Shown: positions 24,474 through 33,390, numbered from the stretch's first letter. The stretch is 39,438 bases of DNA from Gammaproteobacteria bacterium (GCA_026989495.1 JALSJE010000134.1:1-39438); one strand, 5' to 3'. Translations and numbers: made by a program. Notes: generated by a model from the letters alone, not told the origin.

Positions 24474-25217
24474 TCAGGGGAAGTGCACGCGGACGGGCGC
24501 ACCCACGGCGAGCCCCAGGGCCTGGTCGGCGCGGCCCTGGTTGACGGCGATCTCGGCCAGCCCGTTGGCGTTCTCGTACCAGAAGGCCGCGCCCGGGGGG
24601 ACGTCGCAGAAGGTCCGCGCCCGGGCCAGCAGCCGCCCGCCGGCCTCCAGCCGGGCATCGGGCGCGAGCCCGCCGGCCCGCAGGCCCGTCATGGCGTTGC
24701 CGTAGCGGTCCACGTAGATCACTTCGGCCAGGTCCTCGGGCCAGTCCGCGCCCACGTGGTCACCGGCCGCCCGGGGCGCGAGCGCCACGGCCTGCCCGGC
24801 GGCGAGCCGGGCCCCCACCGGGGCGAACAGGTCACGGCCGTGGAAGCTCGCCGAGAGGCGCCCGGGCCGCCAGGTGATGGTCCACCAGCGGGCCGTGCGC
24901 GCCCGGCGCGCCACCACGGCGAGCAGTCCGTTGTCCGGGCCCACGTAGCGGCGCCCGTCGGCCTCCAGGACGAGGGCGTCGCGCGCGCCGCCCACGCCCG
25001 GGTCCACCACCGCCACGCACACGCTCCCCTCCGGCAGCCACGGCGCGAGCGCGGCGAGCAGATAGGCCGCAGGCCGCGGGCGGAAGGGCGCGAGGTCGTG
25101 GCACAGGTCCACGACCTGCAGCCGCGGGTCCACCGCAGCGACGGCCGCGCGCATCTGCCCCACATAGGGCCCCTCGAGCCCGAAGTCGGTGTACAGGTAA
25201 AGGGCTCGGTCCGTCAC
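24474..25217 (-). CDS. SAM hydrolase, adenosine-forming (DUF62 family)
   Basis: The 247-residue protein belongs to the SAM hydroxide adenosyltransferase group related to fluorinase and chlorinase, which turns S-adenosylmethionine and water into adenosine and methionine. Family motifs are YTDFGLEGPYVGQM (Asp11), VVDPGVGGARD, YVGPDNGLL and FHGRDLFAPVGA. The Asp72, Arg79 and His126 set fits the Asp-Arg-His triad described for the archaeal enzyme. The start is GTG 25217. The ribosome binding site is weak. The cellular purpose of this reaction is poorly understood. The gene lies between two PEP-CTERM genes on the same strand, about 190 bp from one and 240 bp from the other. Halogenation is unlikely because the triad is that of the hydrolases. 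Confidence 0.93.
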   Translation of the reverse strand: MTDRALYLYTDFGLEGPYVGQMRAAVAAVDPRLQVVDLCHDLAPFRPRPAAYLLAALAPWLPEGSVCVAVVDPGVGGARDALVLEADGRRYVGPDNGLLAVVARRARTARWWTITWRPGRLSASFHGRDLFAPVGARLAAGQAVALAPRAAGDHVGADWPEDLAEVIYVDRYGNAMTGLRAGGLAPDARLEAGGRLLARARTFCDVPPGAAFWYENANGLAEIAVNQGRADQALGLAVGAPVRVHFP

Positions 25218-25335
25218 GGTGCAGAACGTCCCAGCTTCCGTTCTCGCCGGCGGGAATCATAGCAGGGACGACAGACGGCCGGACGCGGGCCTGCCTGCAC
25301 GGTCCGAAGGCCGCCCCCAGGGGGCGGAAACGGAA

Positions 25336-25363
25336 AAGGCGCCTTCCGGGGGGAAGGCGCCTT
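25336..25363 (-). terminator. Intrinsic terminator of the second PEP-CTERM gene
   Basis: AAGGCGCCTTCC (25336-25347) pairs perfectly with GGAAGGCGCCTT (25352-25363) around a GGGG loop. On the minus strand the stem is followed by TTCCGTTTCC, a T-rich but interrupted tail. It lies 47 bases after the PEP-CTERM stop codon and ahead of the SAM hydrolase gene, so the two are probably separate transcripts. Confidence 0.7.
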
Positions 25364-25409
25364 CTCCTGCCATCCCGGCCGTGAAGGCCGGAAGGTCGAT
25401 CAAGGGGCT

Positions 25410-26444
25410 TCAGCGCCCACGCTGGCTGCGGCGCCGGCGCAGCCCAGCGAGCCCCAGGAGGCCCAGTCCCACGAGACCGAGCGAGGCGGGCTCGGGCACG
25501 GCGCCGGGCGGCGGCAGCACCGGCCTCCCGCCGACCCCCTTGAAGCCGAAGATGAAGGTGGCTGGCTCGCCCGTCACCTCGCCGCCGTTCGACTGCCCCA
25601 GCGAGAACAGCTCGATCCCTTCGGCGGCGATGGCGGCGAGCGCCTCCGACTCGCTCCCCGCGGCGCCGTAGAAGATCTCGAAAGTGAAGCTATCGCCGGC
25701 TGCCAGGTCACCGAACTCGAAGAGGAAGTAGGCCCCGTGGTCGGCCGGGCCGGAATCGGTGAAGTCCGTGTCCAGGGTGGAGAGATCGATCGGCGTGGTG
25801 GAAAGGCCCGTCAGGGGATTGGGCGACTCGAACCCGTCGTCGTGCGAGCGTAGGAGGTAGCTCGTGGTCCCCACCCCCTGTATGGTCACGAACTCGTTGA
25901 ACTCCGTCGGAGGGATGTCCCAGTCCATGACGCGCACGTACCGCAGGGCGGTGAGGTCGTTGCTCGTCATGTTCTCGACCGTGACGATGGAGCGGAAGAG
26001 GTTGTCGGGCGCGTTGGGCGCGGGCGCAAAGTCATGGGTGACGGTGAGCCCCGGCATGGAGGTCAGGCTCACCACGGAGGTGGCCGAGGAGGGCCCGGAG
26101 GTGAAGCTGACGGGGCTCAGGTTGGAGTTGCCGAGGGCCTCATTGGCCCAGCCCGCCGTGGTGCCGTTGACGGAAATGCCCCAGCCCTCGCAGAGGCAGC
26201 CCGGCGCCGTGGCGTCGCGCCAGTCCGGCGCCGACGGGGTGCCGAAGTTGTAGGCGAGCCCGGTGGCGCTGGCGTTACTCGCGATGTTGCCCGTCGTGGT
26301 GTTCAGGCTGCCGAGGTCGTTGACGCCCAGCGCCACCGTGCCGGCAGGATTGATGATGATGGCCGCCGCCTGGACACCGCCCGTCGTCGCCAGGCCGAGC
26401 AGTGCGGCCGCCACCGTTCCCGTCGCGATCCGATTGATCTGCAT
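25410..26444 (-). CDS. PEP-CTERM exported protein, larger
   Basis: The 344-residue protein has a signal peptide (MQINRIATGTVAAALLGLAT, cleavage about residue 26, VQA-AA). A long Thr/Ser/Asn-rich extracellular region follows, with segments such as CLCEGWGISV, VRVMDWDIPPTEFNEFVTI and YFLFEFGDLAAGDSFTFEI. The C-terminal PEP-CTERM signal has VPEP near 316, a Leu/Gly helix, then RRRRSQRGR. The body looks like beta-rich surface protein and does not match an enzyme family I recognise. ATG 26444 is preferred because GGAGGAG lies nearby and a signal peptide begins there. The two Cys (CLC) may form a disulfide. A sigma-54 promoter lies about 95-110 bases upstream. Confidence 0.9.
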   Translation of the reverse strand: MQINRIATGTVAAALLGLATTGGVQAAAIIINPAGTVALGVNDLGSLNTTTGNIASNASATGLAYNFGTPSAPDWRDATAPGCLCEGWGISVNGTTAGWANEALGNSNLSPVSFTSGPSSATSVVSLTSMPGLTVTHDFAPAPNAPDNLFRSIVTVENMTSNDLTALRYVRVMDWDIPPTEFNEFVTIQGVGTTSYLLRSHDDGFESPNPLTGLSTTPIDLSTLDTDFTDSGPADHGAYFLFEFGDLAAGDSFTFEIFYGAAGSESEALAAIAAEGIELFSLGQSNGGEVTGEPATFIFGFKGVGGRPVLPPPGAVPEPASLGLVGLGLLGLAGLRRRRSQRGR

Positions 26445-26538
26445 TTTCGGTATCTCCTCCGTCGGGCCTAACAGCACCGCCCGTTCACCGCTTATGCCGT
26501 GTCGGCCTGAGGAGGACACGGCGTCCGATCAAGCATGG

Positions 26539-26553
26539 GCAATAGACGTGCCA
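26539..26553 (-). promoter_or_regulatory. Sigma-54 (-24/-12) promoter of the second PEP-CTERM gene
   Basis: On the minus strand the site reads TGGCACG-TCTA-TTGC followed by C. It equals the RpoN consensus in the -24 box and has TTGC in the -12 box, with correct ten-base spacing between GG and GC. Transcription would begin near 26527, giving a leader of about 83 bases. The surrounding 40 bases are AT-rich compared with the rest of the genome. Confidence 0.75.
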
Positions 26554-26573
26554 TATCTGCATCTATATGAATT

Positions 26574-26643
26574 CAAACTAAAAAACCAGACAGCCTGTCC
26601 CCGCCGGGGTTCGGCGGGCAAGGGACTGTAAAAATGTCCGACA
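26574..26643 (-). promoter_or_regulatory. Hairpin, T-run and TGTC/GACA repeats upstream of the PEP-CTERM promoter
   Basis: On the minus strand, TGTCGGACA (26643-26635), a 7-bp GC hairpin CCCGCCG/CGGCGGG (26618-26600) and the palindrome GACAGGCTGTC (26599-26589) are followed by GG and six T (26585-26580). The run AGGCTGTC-N3-TTTTTT-AGTTT matches the block upstream of the other PEP-CTERM gene. It could be the upstream activator site for an NtrC-type regulator, a terminator for rplQ read-through, or both. Confidence 0.4.
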
Positions 26644-26869
26644 GAAGACGCTCCCGCGTGGGAGGGGGGCGAACCCGGCCTGGAGCTGCCGGCAGCGGGA
26701 TGGAACGAGGATGGAGGCACGCCGTCGGCCTGCTGAGACGGTAGCTGCCGGGTGACCGCCTCGCAGGACAGACCAGGGGCGGCTGTCCGTCGGGCGCCGT
26801 GAAGGCCATGGACGCAGGGGCCGGGCACTGGACCTGGCCCCTGCTCGCGAGGCGCGGCTTCGGTCCGCC
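26644..26869 (-). terminator. Downstream region of the alpha operon with inverted repeats
   Basis: No gene is seen in this gap. GCAGGGGCC (26814-26822) and GGCCCCTGC (26836-26844) form a perfect 9-bp stem starting 26 bases after the rplQ stop. There is no T-run. A second pair, GGACAG (26766-26771) and CTGTCC (26783-26788), lies further on. These are the best candidates for the end of the long ribosomal protein transcript. Confidence 0.45.
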
Positions 26870-27256
26870 TCAGCCTTCCGCCTCGGCCTCCTCGGGCTGC
26901 GGGCGGTCGACCAGCTCCACCAGCGCCATGGGCGCGGCGTCGCTCGGGCGGAAGCCCATCTTGAGGATGCGCGTGTAGCCGCCGGGGCGCTCACGGTAGC
27001 GCGGCCCGAGCTCCTCGAAGAGCTTGCGCACCGCCTCCTTGTCGCGCAGGCGCGCGAAGGCGAGCCGCCGCCGGGCCACGGTGTCCTCCTTGGCCAGCGT
27101 GATGAGCGGCTCGGCCACGCGCCGCAGCTCCTTGGCCTTGGGCAGCGTGGTGCGGATGCGCTCGTGGCGGAACAGCGCGGCCGCCATGTTGCGGAACATG
27201 GCGCGCCGGTGCGCGCTCGTGCGGTTCAGATGCCTGCCAGCCTTGCGGTGACGCAT
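26870..27256 (-). CDS. rplQ: 50S ribosomal protein L17
   Basis: The 128-residue protein begins [20 protein letters not shown], the invariant L17 start, and has the length of the E. coli protein (127). It binds 23S rRNA near the exit-tunnel side of the large subunit. The C-terminus has an acidic tail ([10 protein letters not shown]). It is the last gene of the alpha operon, 25 bp after rpoA. Downstream lies a 425-bp gap with candidate terminators before the PEP-CTERM gene. Confidence 0.98.
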   Translation of the reverse strand: MRHRKAGRHLNRTSAHRRAMFRNMAAALFRHERIRTTLPKAKELRRVAEPLITLAKEDTVARRRLAFARLRDKEAVRKLFEELGPRYRERPGGYTRILKMGFRPSDAAPMALVELVDRPQPEEAEAEG

Positions 27257-27281
27257 GCTCTCGCTCTCCTCCGGCGGCGCT

Positions 27282-28280
27282 TCAGGCCGAGGCCTTCTCC
27301 CTGCCGAGCTCCGGCGGCGGCCAGTTCTCCAGGCGCATGCCGAGCTGCAGCCCGTGGTTGGCCAGCACGTCCTTGATCTCCGTGAGCGACTTCTTGCCGA
27401 GGTTGGGCGTCTTGAGCAGATCCACCTCGGTCCACTGGATCAGGTCGCCCACGTAGTGGATGCCCTCCGCCTTGAGGCAGTTGGCCGAGCGCACGCTGAG
27501 TTCGAGGTCGTCGATGGGCCGCAGCAGAATGGGGTCGATCTCGGCCTCCTTGCGCTCGGCGGGCGCGGCCTCCTCCTTGCCCTCCAGCTCCACGAAGACC
27601 GAGAGCTGGTCCTGGAGGATGTGGGCCGCGCGCCGGATGGCCTCCTCGGGATCGATGGTGCCGTTGGTCTCGATGTCGATGACCAGCTTGTCCAGGTCGG
27701 TGCGCTGCTCCACGCGCGCGCTCTCGACGTTGTAGGCCACGCGCCGCACCGGGCTGAAGCTGGCATCCAGCTGGAGCCTGCCGATGGGGCGGTCCTCGCC
27801 GGCGGCGCGGCGGGCGGTGACCGGCTGGTAGCCGCGCCCGCGCGCGACCTTCAGGGTCATCCTGAGCTCGCCGCCCTTGTTCAGGTGGGCGATGACGTGG
27901 TCGGGGTTGACGATCTCCACGTCGTGGGTGAGCTCGATGTCGGCCGCGGTGACCACCCCCGGGCCCCTCTTGTGGAGCGTGAGCGTGGCCTCGTCACGGG
28001 TCTGCATGCGGATGGCGAGGCCCTTGAGGTTGAGGAGGATGTCGATCACGTCCTCCTGCACGCCCTCGATGGTCGTGTACTCGTGGAGCACACCCTCGAT
28101 CTCGGCCTCCACCACGGCCGCGCCGGGCATGGAGGAGAGCAGGATGCGCCGCAGGGCATTGCCCAGGGTGTGGCCGAAGCCGCGCTCCAGCGGCTCCAGT
28201 GTGATGCGCGCGTGGCACGGATCCAGCACCTGGACCTGCACCGACTGCGGCTTGAGGAATTCGCTGACCGAGCCCTGCAT
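27282..28280 (-). CDS. rpoA: RNA polymerase alpha subunit
   Basis: The 332-residue protein (E. coli 329) begins [20 protein letters not shown]. It has the N-terminal dimerisation and assembly domain ([20 protein letters not shown]) and the C-terminal domain (about 245-320) that contacts UP elements and activators ([34 protein letters not shown]). It lies between rpsD and rplQ, 18 bp after rpsD, as in the classical alpha operon. Nothing in it looks altered. Confidence 0.99.
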   Translation of the reverse strand: MQGSVSEFLKPQSVQVQVLDPCHARITLEPLERGFGHTLGNALRRILLSSMPGAAVVEAEIEGVLHEYTTIEGVQEDVIDILLNLKGLAIRMQTRDEATLTLHKRGPGVVTAADIELTHDVEIVNPDHVIAHLNKGGELRMTLKVARGRGYQPVTARRAAGEDRPIGRLQLDASFSPVRRVAYNVESARVEQRTDLDKLVIDIETNGTIDPEEAIRRAAHILQDQLSVFVELEGKEEAAPAERKEAEIDPILLRPIDDLELSVRSANCLKAEGIHYVGDLIQWTEVDLLKTPNLGKKSLTEIKDVLANHGLQLGMRLENWPPPELGREKASA

Positions 28281-28298
28281 AGCCGTTTCCCTCTGGGG

Positions 28299-28928
28299 TT
28301 ACTTCGAGTAGAGCTCCACCACCAGGTGCTCGTTGATCTCGCTCGGCAGGTCCGAGCGCTCCGGCACCGCCTTGAACACGCCCTCCAGCTTGCCGGGGTC
28401 CACCTCGACCCAGGGGGCGATCAGGTCCTGCTGCTGCGCGAAGGCCAGCGCCGCCTGCACACGCGCGTGCTGGCGCGCCTTCTCCGCCACCGCGATCACG
28501 TCGTTGGGCCTGACCTGGTAGGAGGGGATGTTGACCTTCTTGCCGTTGACGAGGATGTGGTTGTGGCGCACCATCTGCCGCGCCTCGGCGCGGGAGCTGG
28601 CGAAGCCCATACGGTAGACCACGTTGTCCAGCCGGCACTCCAGGAGCTGAAGCAGGATCTCACCCGTGGAGCCGCGGCGGCGCGCCGCCTCCTGGTAGTA
28701 GCGACGGAACTGCCGCTCCAGCACCCCGTACATCCAGCGCAGCTTCTGCTTCTCGCGCAGCTGAAGCGCGTAGTCGGAGAGGCGCTGGCGGCGCTGGCCG
28801 TGCTGGCCCGGCGCGTAGGGGCGCTTCTCGATCGGGCACTTGGGCGTGTAGCACTTCTCGCCCTTGAGAAAGAGCTTGGTCCCCTGCCGGCGGCAGAGGC
28901 GGCACTTCGCTCCGGTGTACTTCGCCAC
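28299..28928 (-). CDS. rpsD: 30S ribosomal protein S4, zinc-binding (C+) form
   Basis: The 209-residue S4 nucleates 30S assembly and, in E. coli, represses the alpha operon by binding a pseudoknot near the rpsM start. The N-terminus carries four cysteines (Cys9, Cys12, Cys26, Cys31 in CRLC and CYTPKC), a zinc site. The E. coli protein lacks this complete set, so this is the C+ form. The S4 RNA-binding domain ([20 protein letters not shown]) follows. The start is GTG 28928. It lies 16 bp after rpsK. Confidence 0.97.
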   Translation of the reverse strand: MAKYTGAKCRLCRRQGTKLFLKGEKCYTPKCPIEKRPYAPGQHGQRRQRLSDYALQLREKQKLRWMYGVLERQFRRYYQEAARRRGSTGEILLQLLECRLDNVVYRMGFASSRAEARQMVRHNHILVNGKKVNIPSYQVRPNDVIAVAEKARQHARVQAALAFAQQQDLIAPWVEVDPGKLEGVFKAVPERSDLPSEINEHLVVELYSK

Positions 28929-28944
28929 AGCGTGCCTCCTGGCC

Positions 28945-29331
28945 TCAGACCCGCCGCTTCTTCGGCGGACGGCAGCCGTTGTGCGGGATGGGCGTCACGT
29001 CCGAGATGTTGGTGATGCGGAAGCCGACCGCGTGCAAGGCGCGCACCGCCGACTCGCGCCCGGGTCCCGGCCCCTTGACGCGCACCTCCAGGTTCTTGAC
29101 GCCGTGCTCCTGGGCGGCCTTGCCGGCGCGCTCGGCCGCGACCTGGGCCGCGAAGGGCGTGCTCTTGCGCGAGCCCCGGAAGCCGGAGCTGCCCGCCGAG
29201 GCCCACACCAGGGTGTTGCCGGCCCGGTCGGTGATGGTCACGATGGTGTTGTTGAAGGTGGCGTGGATGTGCGCCACCCCGTCCGAGACGGTCTTCTTGA
29301 TCTTCTTGCGGCTGCGGCTTGCCTTGGCCAT
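28945..29331 (-). CDS. rpsK: 30S ribosomal protein S11
   Basis: The 128-residue protein has the S11 core [19 protein letters not shown] and ends [10 protein letters not shown], typical of the family. It forms part of the platform near the mRNA exit in the 30S subunit, with S6, S18 and S21. It is 45 bp downstream of rpsM. Length matches E. coli (129). Confidence 0.98.
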   Translation of the reverse strand: MAKASRSRKKIKKTVSDGVAHIHATFNNTIVTITDRAGNTLVWASAGSSGFRGSRKSTPFAAQVAAERAGKAAQEHGVKNLEVRVKGPGPGRESAVRALHAVGFRITNISDVTPIPHNGCRPPKKRRV

Positions 29332-29376
29332 GCTCTGCCCTGTCCGGTCCGTTCCTGCTCAGCGGCGCCCGCGGCC

Positions 29377-29736
29377 TCAGCGCCGGCCCACGGGGCGGCG
29401 CGGCCCCTTGCGGGTGCGCGCGTTGGTGCGGGTGCGCTGGCCGCGCACGGGCAGCCCCCGCCGGTGGCGCAGCCCCCGGTAGCAACCGAGGTCCATGAGG
29501 CGCTTGATGTTCATGGAAACCTCGCGGCGGAGGTCACCCTCCACCGTATACTTGCCGACCTCGGCGCGCAGGGCGTCGAGCTCGGCCTCGGTGAGGTCCT
29601 TGATCTTGACGTCGGGGCGCACCCCGGCCGCCGCGCAGATCTGGCGCGCGCGTGTCCGCCCGATGCCGTAGATGTAGGTCAGGGCGATGACCGCGTGCTT
29701 CTGCGCGGGGACGTTGACGCCAGCGATGCGGGCCAT
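29377..29736 (-). CDS. rpsM: 30S ribosomal protein S13
   Basis: The 119-residue protein begins [20 protein letters not shown] and ends with the basic tail [19 protein letters not shown] that contacts P-site tRNA. It sits in the 30S head and bridges to the 50S subunit. A 75-bp gap precedes it, larger than most in the cluster. This matches the place where E. coli has the alpha-operon promoter and the S4 regulatory structure. Confidence 0.98.
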   Translation of the reverse strand: MARIAGVNVPAQKHAVIALTYIYGIGRTRARQICAAAGVRPDVKIKDLTEAELDALRAEVGKYTVEGDLRREVSMNIKRLMDLGCYRGLRHRRGLPVRGQRTRTNARTRKGPRRPVGRR

Positions 29737-29776
29737 GTTCGGTCGCTCTCCTGAGTCGGTCCGCGGTAAACGGTTT

Positions 29777-29804
29777 ATTCTACCGAGCCTGCTGCTCCGC
29801 GCAA
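29777..29804 (-). promoter_or_regulatory. rpsM: Possible alpha-operon promoter upstream of rpsM
   Basis: On the minus strand TTGCGC (29804-29799) and TAGAAT (29782-29777) are separated by 16 bases, a plausible weak sigma-70 promoter in the 75-bp rpmJ-rpsM gap. E. coli also has a promoter and S4 control at this point. Whether the leader folds into the S4-binding pseudoknot cannot be judged by eye. Confidence 0.35.
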
Positions 29805-29811
29805 GGCCAAG

Positions 29812-29925
29812 TCAGCCCTGGCGCTGCTTGTGGCGGGGGTCCTTGCAGATGACCCGCACCACGCCCTTGCGTCGGATGATCTTGCAATGGCGGCAGATAC
29901 GCTTGACGGATGCCCGTACCTTCAT
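29812..29925 (-). CDS. rpmJ: 50S ribosomal protein L36, zinc-binding (C+) form
   Basis: The 37-residue protein has the zinc ligands Cys11, Cys14, Cys27 and His32 (CRHC, then CKDPRH), the primary C+ form. It helps the late folding of 23S rRNA. ATG 29925 gives [14 protein letters not shown], the standard start. It lies between secY (20 bp upstream) and rpsM. The frame is open much further upstream but that part is a shadow of secY. Confidence 0.97.
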   Translation of the reverse strand: MKVRASVKRICRHCKIIRRKGVVRVICKDPRHKQRQG

Positions 29926-29945
29926 GGTCCTGCCCTCCAGGGGGG

Positions 29946-31304
29946 TCAGCGGGGCGCGCCACGCGCGCCGTAGCTCTTGAGGTTCGCCTTCCTGATCAGG
30001 CTCTCGTACTGGTGCGACATCAGGTGCGCCTGCACCTGGGCCATGAAGTCCATCACCACCACCACCACGATCAGCAGCGAGGTGCCGCCGAAGTAGAAGG
30101 GCACGTTCCAGTACAGGATCAGGAACTCGGGCAGCAGGCAGACGGCGGTGACGTAGATGGCGCCGGCCAGCGTCAGCCGGGTCATGACCCCGTCGATGTA
30201 GCGTGCCGTCTGCTCGCCGGGGCGGATGCCGGGGATGAATGCCCCGCTCTTCTTGAGGTTGTCGGCGGTCTCGCGCGCGTTGAACACCAGCGCCGTGTAG
30301 AAGAAGCAGAAGAAGATGATGGCGATGGCGTAGATCATCACGTAGAGCGGCTGGCCCGGCGCGAGCGTCTGTGCCAGGTCCTGGAGCCAGCTCAGCTCCT
30401 CGCTCTGCCCGAACCAGCTCCCTAGGGTGGCCGGGAACAGGATGATGCTGGAGGCGAAGATGGGCGGGATCACGCCGGCCATGTTGAGCTTGAGCGGGAG
30501 GTAGCTCGACTGCTGGCCGTAGATGCGCCGGCCCTGCTGGCGCCGCGCGTAGTTCATGGGGATACGGCGCTGCCCGCGCTCGACAAAGACCACGAAGGCG
30601 GTCACCCCCAGCGCCAGCAGGAACAGGAACAGGATCTCGAAGGGGCCGAGCTCGCCGGTGCGCGCGAGCTCCAGCGTCCCGCCCACGGCCGAGGGCAGGC
30701 CCGCCACGATCCCGGCGAAGATGATGAGCGAGATGCCGTTGCCGATGCCGCGCTCGGTCACCTGCTCGCCCAGCCACATGAGGAACATGGTTCCCGTCAC
30801 CAGCGTCACCGTGGTGGTGAAGACGAAGCCGGGGCCGGGATTGGGCACCACGGGCTGCCCGCCGAAATGCTGGCCCTGGAGCGCGATCGCCACGCCGATC
30901 GCCTGGAAGGTGGCGAGCGCCACCGTCCCGTAGCGGGTGTACTGGGTGATCTTGCGCCGCCCGGCCTCGCCCTCCTTCTTGAGCTGCTCGAGCTTCGGCA
31001 CCACCACCGTCATGAGCTGCATGATGATGGAGGCCGAGATGTAGGGCATGATGCCGAGGGCGAAGATGGTGAAGCGCTCGAGCGCCCCGCCCGAGAACAT
31101 GTTGAACATGTCGAGTATGGTGCCGCGCTGCTGCTCGAACAGCTGCGCCAGCACCGCCGAGTCTATGCCGGGCACCGGGATGTGGGCGCCGATGCGGAAG
31201 ACCACCAGCGCGCCGAGCACGAACAGCAGCCGGCGCCTGAGATCGCCCAGGCGGGTGAGGTCCCCAAGGCCACCGGCCGCCGCAGCTGCTCCGGCACGCG
31301 CCAT
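29946..31304 (-). CDS. secY: Preprotein translocase subunit SecY
   Basis: The 452-residue membrane protein (E. coli 443) forms the channel of the SecYEG translocon through which both PEP-CTERM proteins of this window would be exported. It has ten hydrophobic segments. The plug region ([20 protein letters not shown]), [12 protein letters not shown] and the cytoplasmic loop [20 protein letters not shown] are conserved. The N-terminus is Ala/Gly-rich. GAGG lies about 8 bases before ATG 31304. It is 7 bp downstream of rplO. Confidence 0.98.
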   Translation of the reverse strand: MARAGAAAAAGGLGDLTRLGDLRRRLLFVLGALVVFRIGAHIPVPGIDSAVLAQLFEQQRGTILDMFNMFSGGALERFTIFALGIMPYISASIIMQLMTVVVPKLEQLKKEGEAGRRKITQYTRYGTVALATFQAIGVAIALQGQHFGGQPVVPNPGPGFVFTTTVTLVTGTMFLMWLGEQVTERGIGNGISLIIFAGIVAGLPSAVGGTLELARTGELGPFEILFLFLLALGVTAFVVFVERGQRRIPMNYARRQQGRRIYGQQSSYLPLKLNMAGVIPPIFASSIILFPATLGSWFGQSEELSWLQDLAQTLAPGQPLYVMIYAIAIIFFCFFYTALVFNARETADNLKKSGAFIPGIRPGEQTARYIDGVMTRLTLAGAIYVTAVCLLPEFLILYWNVPFYFGGTSLLIVVVVVMDFMAQVQAHLMSHQYESLIRKANLKSYGARGAPR

Positions 31305-31311
31305 CGCCGCC

Positions 31312-31749
31312 TCAGTCCTCGACGCGCCCGCCGGCGGCCTCGATGGCCGCGCGCGCGCCCTTGGTCACGGCGAGCCCCTTGACCGTGACCGGCCGGGTGA
31401 GCTCGCCGCTGGCGATGATCTTGACCCGCTTGACCACCGAGGAGATGAGCCCGGCCTTGCGCAGGGCAGCGAGATCCACCACGTCGCCCTCCACCTTGGC
31501 GAGCTCGTGCAGGCGGATCTCGTCCCACTCGCGCGCCTTGCGCGAGCGGAAGCCCACCTTGGGCAGGCGCCGCTGCAGCGGCATCTGGCCGCCCTCGAAG
31601 CCCACCTTGTGGAAGCCGCCGGAGCGGGCCTTCTGGCCCTTCTGGCCGCGTCCGCAGGTCTTGCCGAGGCCCGAGCCCGGTCCGCGCCCGACGCGCTTGC
31701 GCGCAGGCCTGCTCCCGGGGGCGGGCTTGAGCGTGTTCAGCCTCATCAT
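31312..31749 (-). CDS. rplO: 50S ribosomal protein L15
   Basis: The 145-residue protein begins [20 protein letters not shown] and has the Gly/Arg-rich stretch [20 protein letters not shown] that threads into 23S rRNA. The start ATG 31749 overlaps the rpmD stop (ATGA). A second ATG follows directly at 31746, and either could be used. Length equals the family (E. coli 144). It is followed closely by secY. Confidence 0.98.
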   Translation of the reverse strand: MMRLNTLKPAPGSRPARKRVGRGPGSGLGKTCGRGQKGQKARSGGFHKVGFEGGQMPLQRRLPKVGFRSRKAREWDEIRLHELAKVEGDVVDLAALRKAGLISSVVKRVKIIASGELTRPVTVKGLAVTKGARAAIEAAGGRVED

Positions 31750-31934
31750 GCGTCCTCCACCTTGAGGAGGTACCGGACCTTGCGGATCATGCCCCGGTTC
31801 TCCGGGGTGTCGTCCACGAGCACGCTCTGGTGCATGCGCCGCAGCCCCAGCCCGCGCACGCAGGCCTTGTGGCTGGCCAGGCGCCCGTGGTAGCTCCGCA
31901 CCAGCGTCACCTTGAGCTTCTTGGCCTCGGCCAT
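31746..31934 (-). CDS. rpmD: 50S ribosomal protein L30
   Basis: The 62-residue protein carries the L30 motif [20 protein letters not shown] and the following [20 protein letters not shown]. It binds 23S rRNA and is lacking in some bacterial lineages. It sits 10 bp after rpsE and overlaps rplO by four bases. Confidence 0.97.
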   Translation of the reverse strand: MAEAKKLKVTLVRSYHGRLASHKACVRGLGLRRMHQSVLVDDTPENRGMIRKVRYLLKVEDA

Positions 31935-31944
31935 GGCGCCTCCC

Positions 31945-32448
31945 TCAGCCCGTGATCTCTTCGAGCTTCTTGCCGCGCTTGGCGGCGATCTCCTCCGGCG
32001 AACGCATGGAGGCCAGGCCCTTCATGGTGGCGCGCACCACGTTGATGGGGTTGCGCGAGCCGATGGACTTGGCCAGCACGTCGCGCACGCCCAGCACCTC
32101 GAAGACCGCACGCATGGCGCCGCCGGCGATGATGCCGGTACCCTCGGAGGCCGGCTGCATGTAGACCTTGGAGGCGCCGTGCTCGGCCGTGATCGCGTAG
32201 TGCAGGGTGCGGCCCTCGCGCAGCGGGATCTCGCGCATGTTCCTGCGCGCCTTCTCCATCGCCTTCTGGATCGCCAGCGGCACCTCGCGCGCCTTGCCGT
32301 AGCCGAAGCCCACGCGCCCCTGGCCGTCGCCGACCACGGTGAGCGCCGTGAAGCCGAACCGCCGTCCGCCCTTGACCACCTTGGCCACGCGGTTGACGGC
32401 AATCAGCTTCTCCTGCAGGCCGTCGTTGCCGCTCTCGCCGTTCGCCAT
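31945..32448 (-). CDS. rpsE: 30S ribosomal protein S5
   Basis: The 167-residue protein contains the double-stranded RNA-binding N-terminal domain ([40 protein letters not shown]) and the C-terminal domain ([20 protein letters not shown]). It takes part in decoding accuracy and mRNA unwinding at the entry channel. Length equals E. coli S5. The gap to rplR is 13 bp. Confidence 0.98.
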   Translation of the reverse strand: MANGESGNDGLQEKLIAVNRVAKVVKGGRRFGFTALTVVGDGQGRVGFGYGKAREVPLAIQKAMEKARRNMREIPLREGRTLHYAITAEHGASKVYMQPASEGTGIIAGGAMRAVFEVLGVRDVLAKSIGSRNPINVVRATMKGLASMRSPEEIAAKRGKKLEEITG

Positions 32449-32461
32449 CGCTCGCTACCTC

Positions 32462-32818
32462 TCAGAACTCCAGGCCGGCCTCGCGCGCCGCCTCGGCCAG
32501 GGCCTTGACACGGCCGTGGTACTTGAAGCCGGAGCGGTCGAAGGCCACGCGCGTGATGCCCTTCTCCTTCGCACGCTCGGCGATGAGGCGCCCGACCACC
32601 GCCGCCGCCTCCTTGTTGCCGGTGCTCTCGAGCCCGGAGCGAACCTCCTTCTCGAGCGTGGAGGCCGCGGCCAGGGTCCGGCTGCCGTCCGGCGCGATGA
32701 TCTGGGCGTAGATGTGCCGCGGCGTGCGGTGCACGCACAGCCGGTAAGCCCGCAGCTCGCGGATCTTCATCCGCGCCCGCCGCGCCCGGCGCAGTCTCGC
32801 AGCCTTCTTGTCGCGCAT
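32462..32818 (-). CDS. rplR: 50S ribosomal protein L18
   Basis: The 118-residue protein begins [20 protein letters not shown], with the basic start of L18, and ends [19 protein letters not shown]. It links 5S rRNA to the large subunit with L5 and L25. The 47-bp gap before it is one of the wider gaps in the spc region, but no promoter is evident in it. Confidence 0.98.
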   Translation of the reverse strand: MRDKKAARLRRARRARMKIRELRAYRLCVHRTPRHIYAQIIAPDGSRTLAAASTLEKEVRSGLESTGNKEAAAVVGRLIAERAKEKGITRVAFDRSGFKYHGRVKALAEAAREAGLEF

Positions 32819-32865
32819 GTTGCGATGCCCTCGTCAGCGGCACGCGGCGCCCCGGGGCGTCCGCG

Positions 32866-33390
32866 TCACTTCTTCTTCGCTTCCTTCCGGATGATCTGCT
32901 CGTCGGCGTAGCGCACGCCCTTGCCCTTGTAGGGCTCGGGCGGCCGCAGCGCCCGGATGGAGGCGGCCACCTGGCCGACCTTCTGCTTGTCGATGCCCTT
33001 GATCAGGATCTCCGTCTGACTGGGCGTTTCGATGGTGATCCCCTCCGGGACCTCGAACTCCACCGGATGGGAGAAGCCCAGCGACAGGTTGAGCTTGCGC
33101 CCCTGCGCCTGGGCACGATAACCCACGCCCACCAGCTCGAGCTTCTTCTCGAAGCCCCGGCTCACCCCGGTGACCATGTTGTCGATCAGCGAGCGCATGG
33201 TGCCCGCGAGCGCCCAGGCACCGTTGCGCGGGGCAACGCGCACGGTGCCCTCCTCGAGCCGCACCTCCACGCTCTCGTGCACGTCGAGCTCGAGGGTCCC
33301 CTTGGGCCCCTTGACCGTGACGTGCTGGCCATCGAGGCGAACCTCGACCCCCTGCGGCACGCTCACCGGCTGCTTGGCGATTCTGGACAT
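32866..33390 (-). CDS. rplF: 50S ribosomal protein L6
   Basis: The 174-residue protein has two L6 repeats with [20 protein letters not shown] in the first and [20 protein letters not shown] at the C-terminus. It lies near the factor-binding centre. ATG 33390 gives [17 protein letters not shown], the standard start. The longer frame from 33432 would overlap rpsH. It follows rpsH by 16 bp. Confidence 0.98.
   Translation of the reverse strand: MSRIAKQPVSVPQGVEVRLDGQHVTVKGPKGTLELDVHESVEVRLEEGTVRVAPRNGAWALAGTMRSLIDNMVTGVSRGFEKKLELVGVGYRAQAQGRKLNLSLGFSHPVEFEVPEGITIETPSQTEILIKGIDKQKVGQVAASIRALRPPEPYKGKGVRYADEQIIRKEAKKK

Noticed and set aside
24474-25217. Fluorinase or chlorinase activity for the DUF62 protein
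   Set aside because: The Asp-Arg-His residues match the hydrolase branch, and the loop typical of the halogenases was not recognised.
27255-29015. A 586-codon plus-strand frame opposite rplQ, rpoA and rpsD
   Set aside because: It lies antisense to three certain genes and shows only the compositional bias of their complement.
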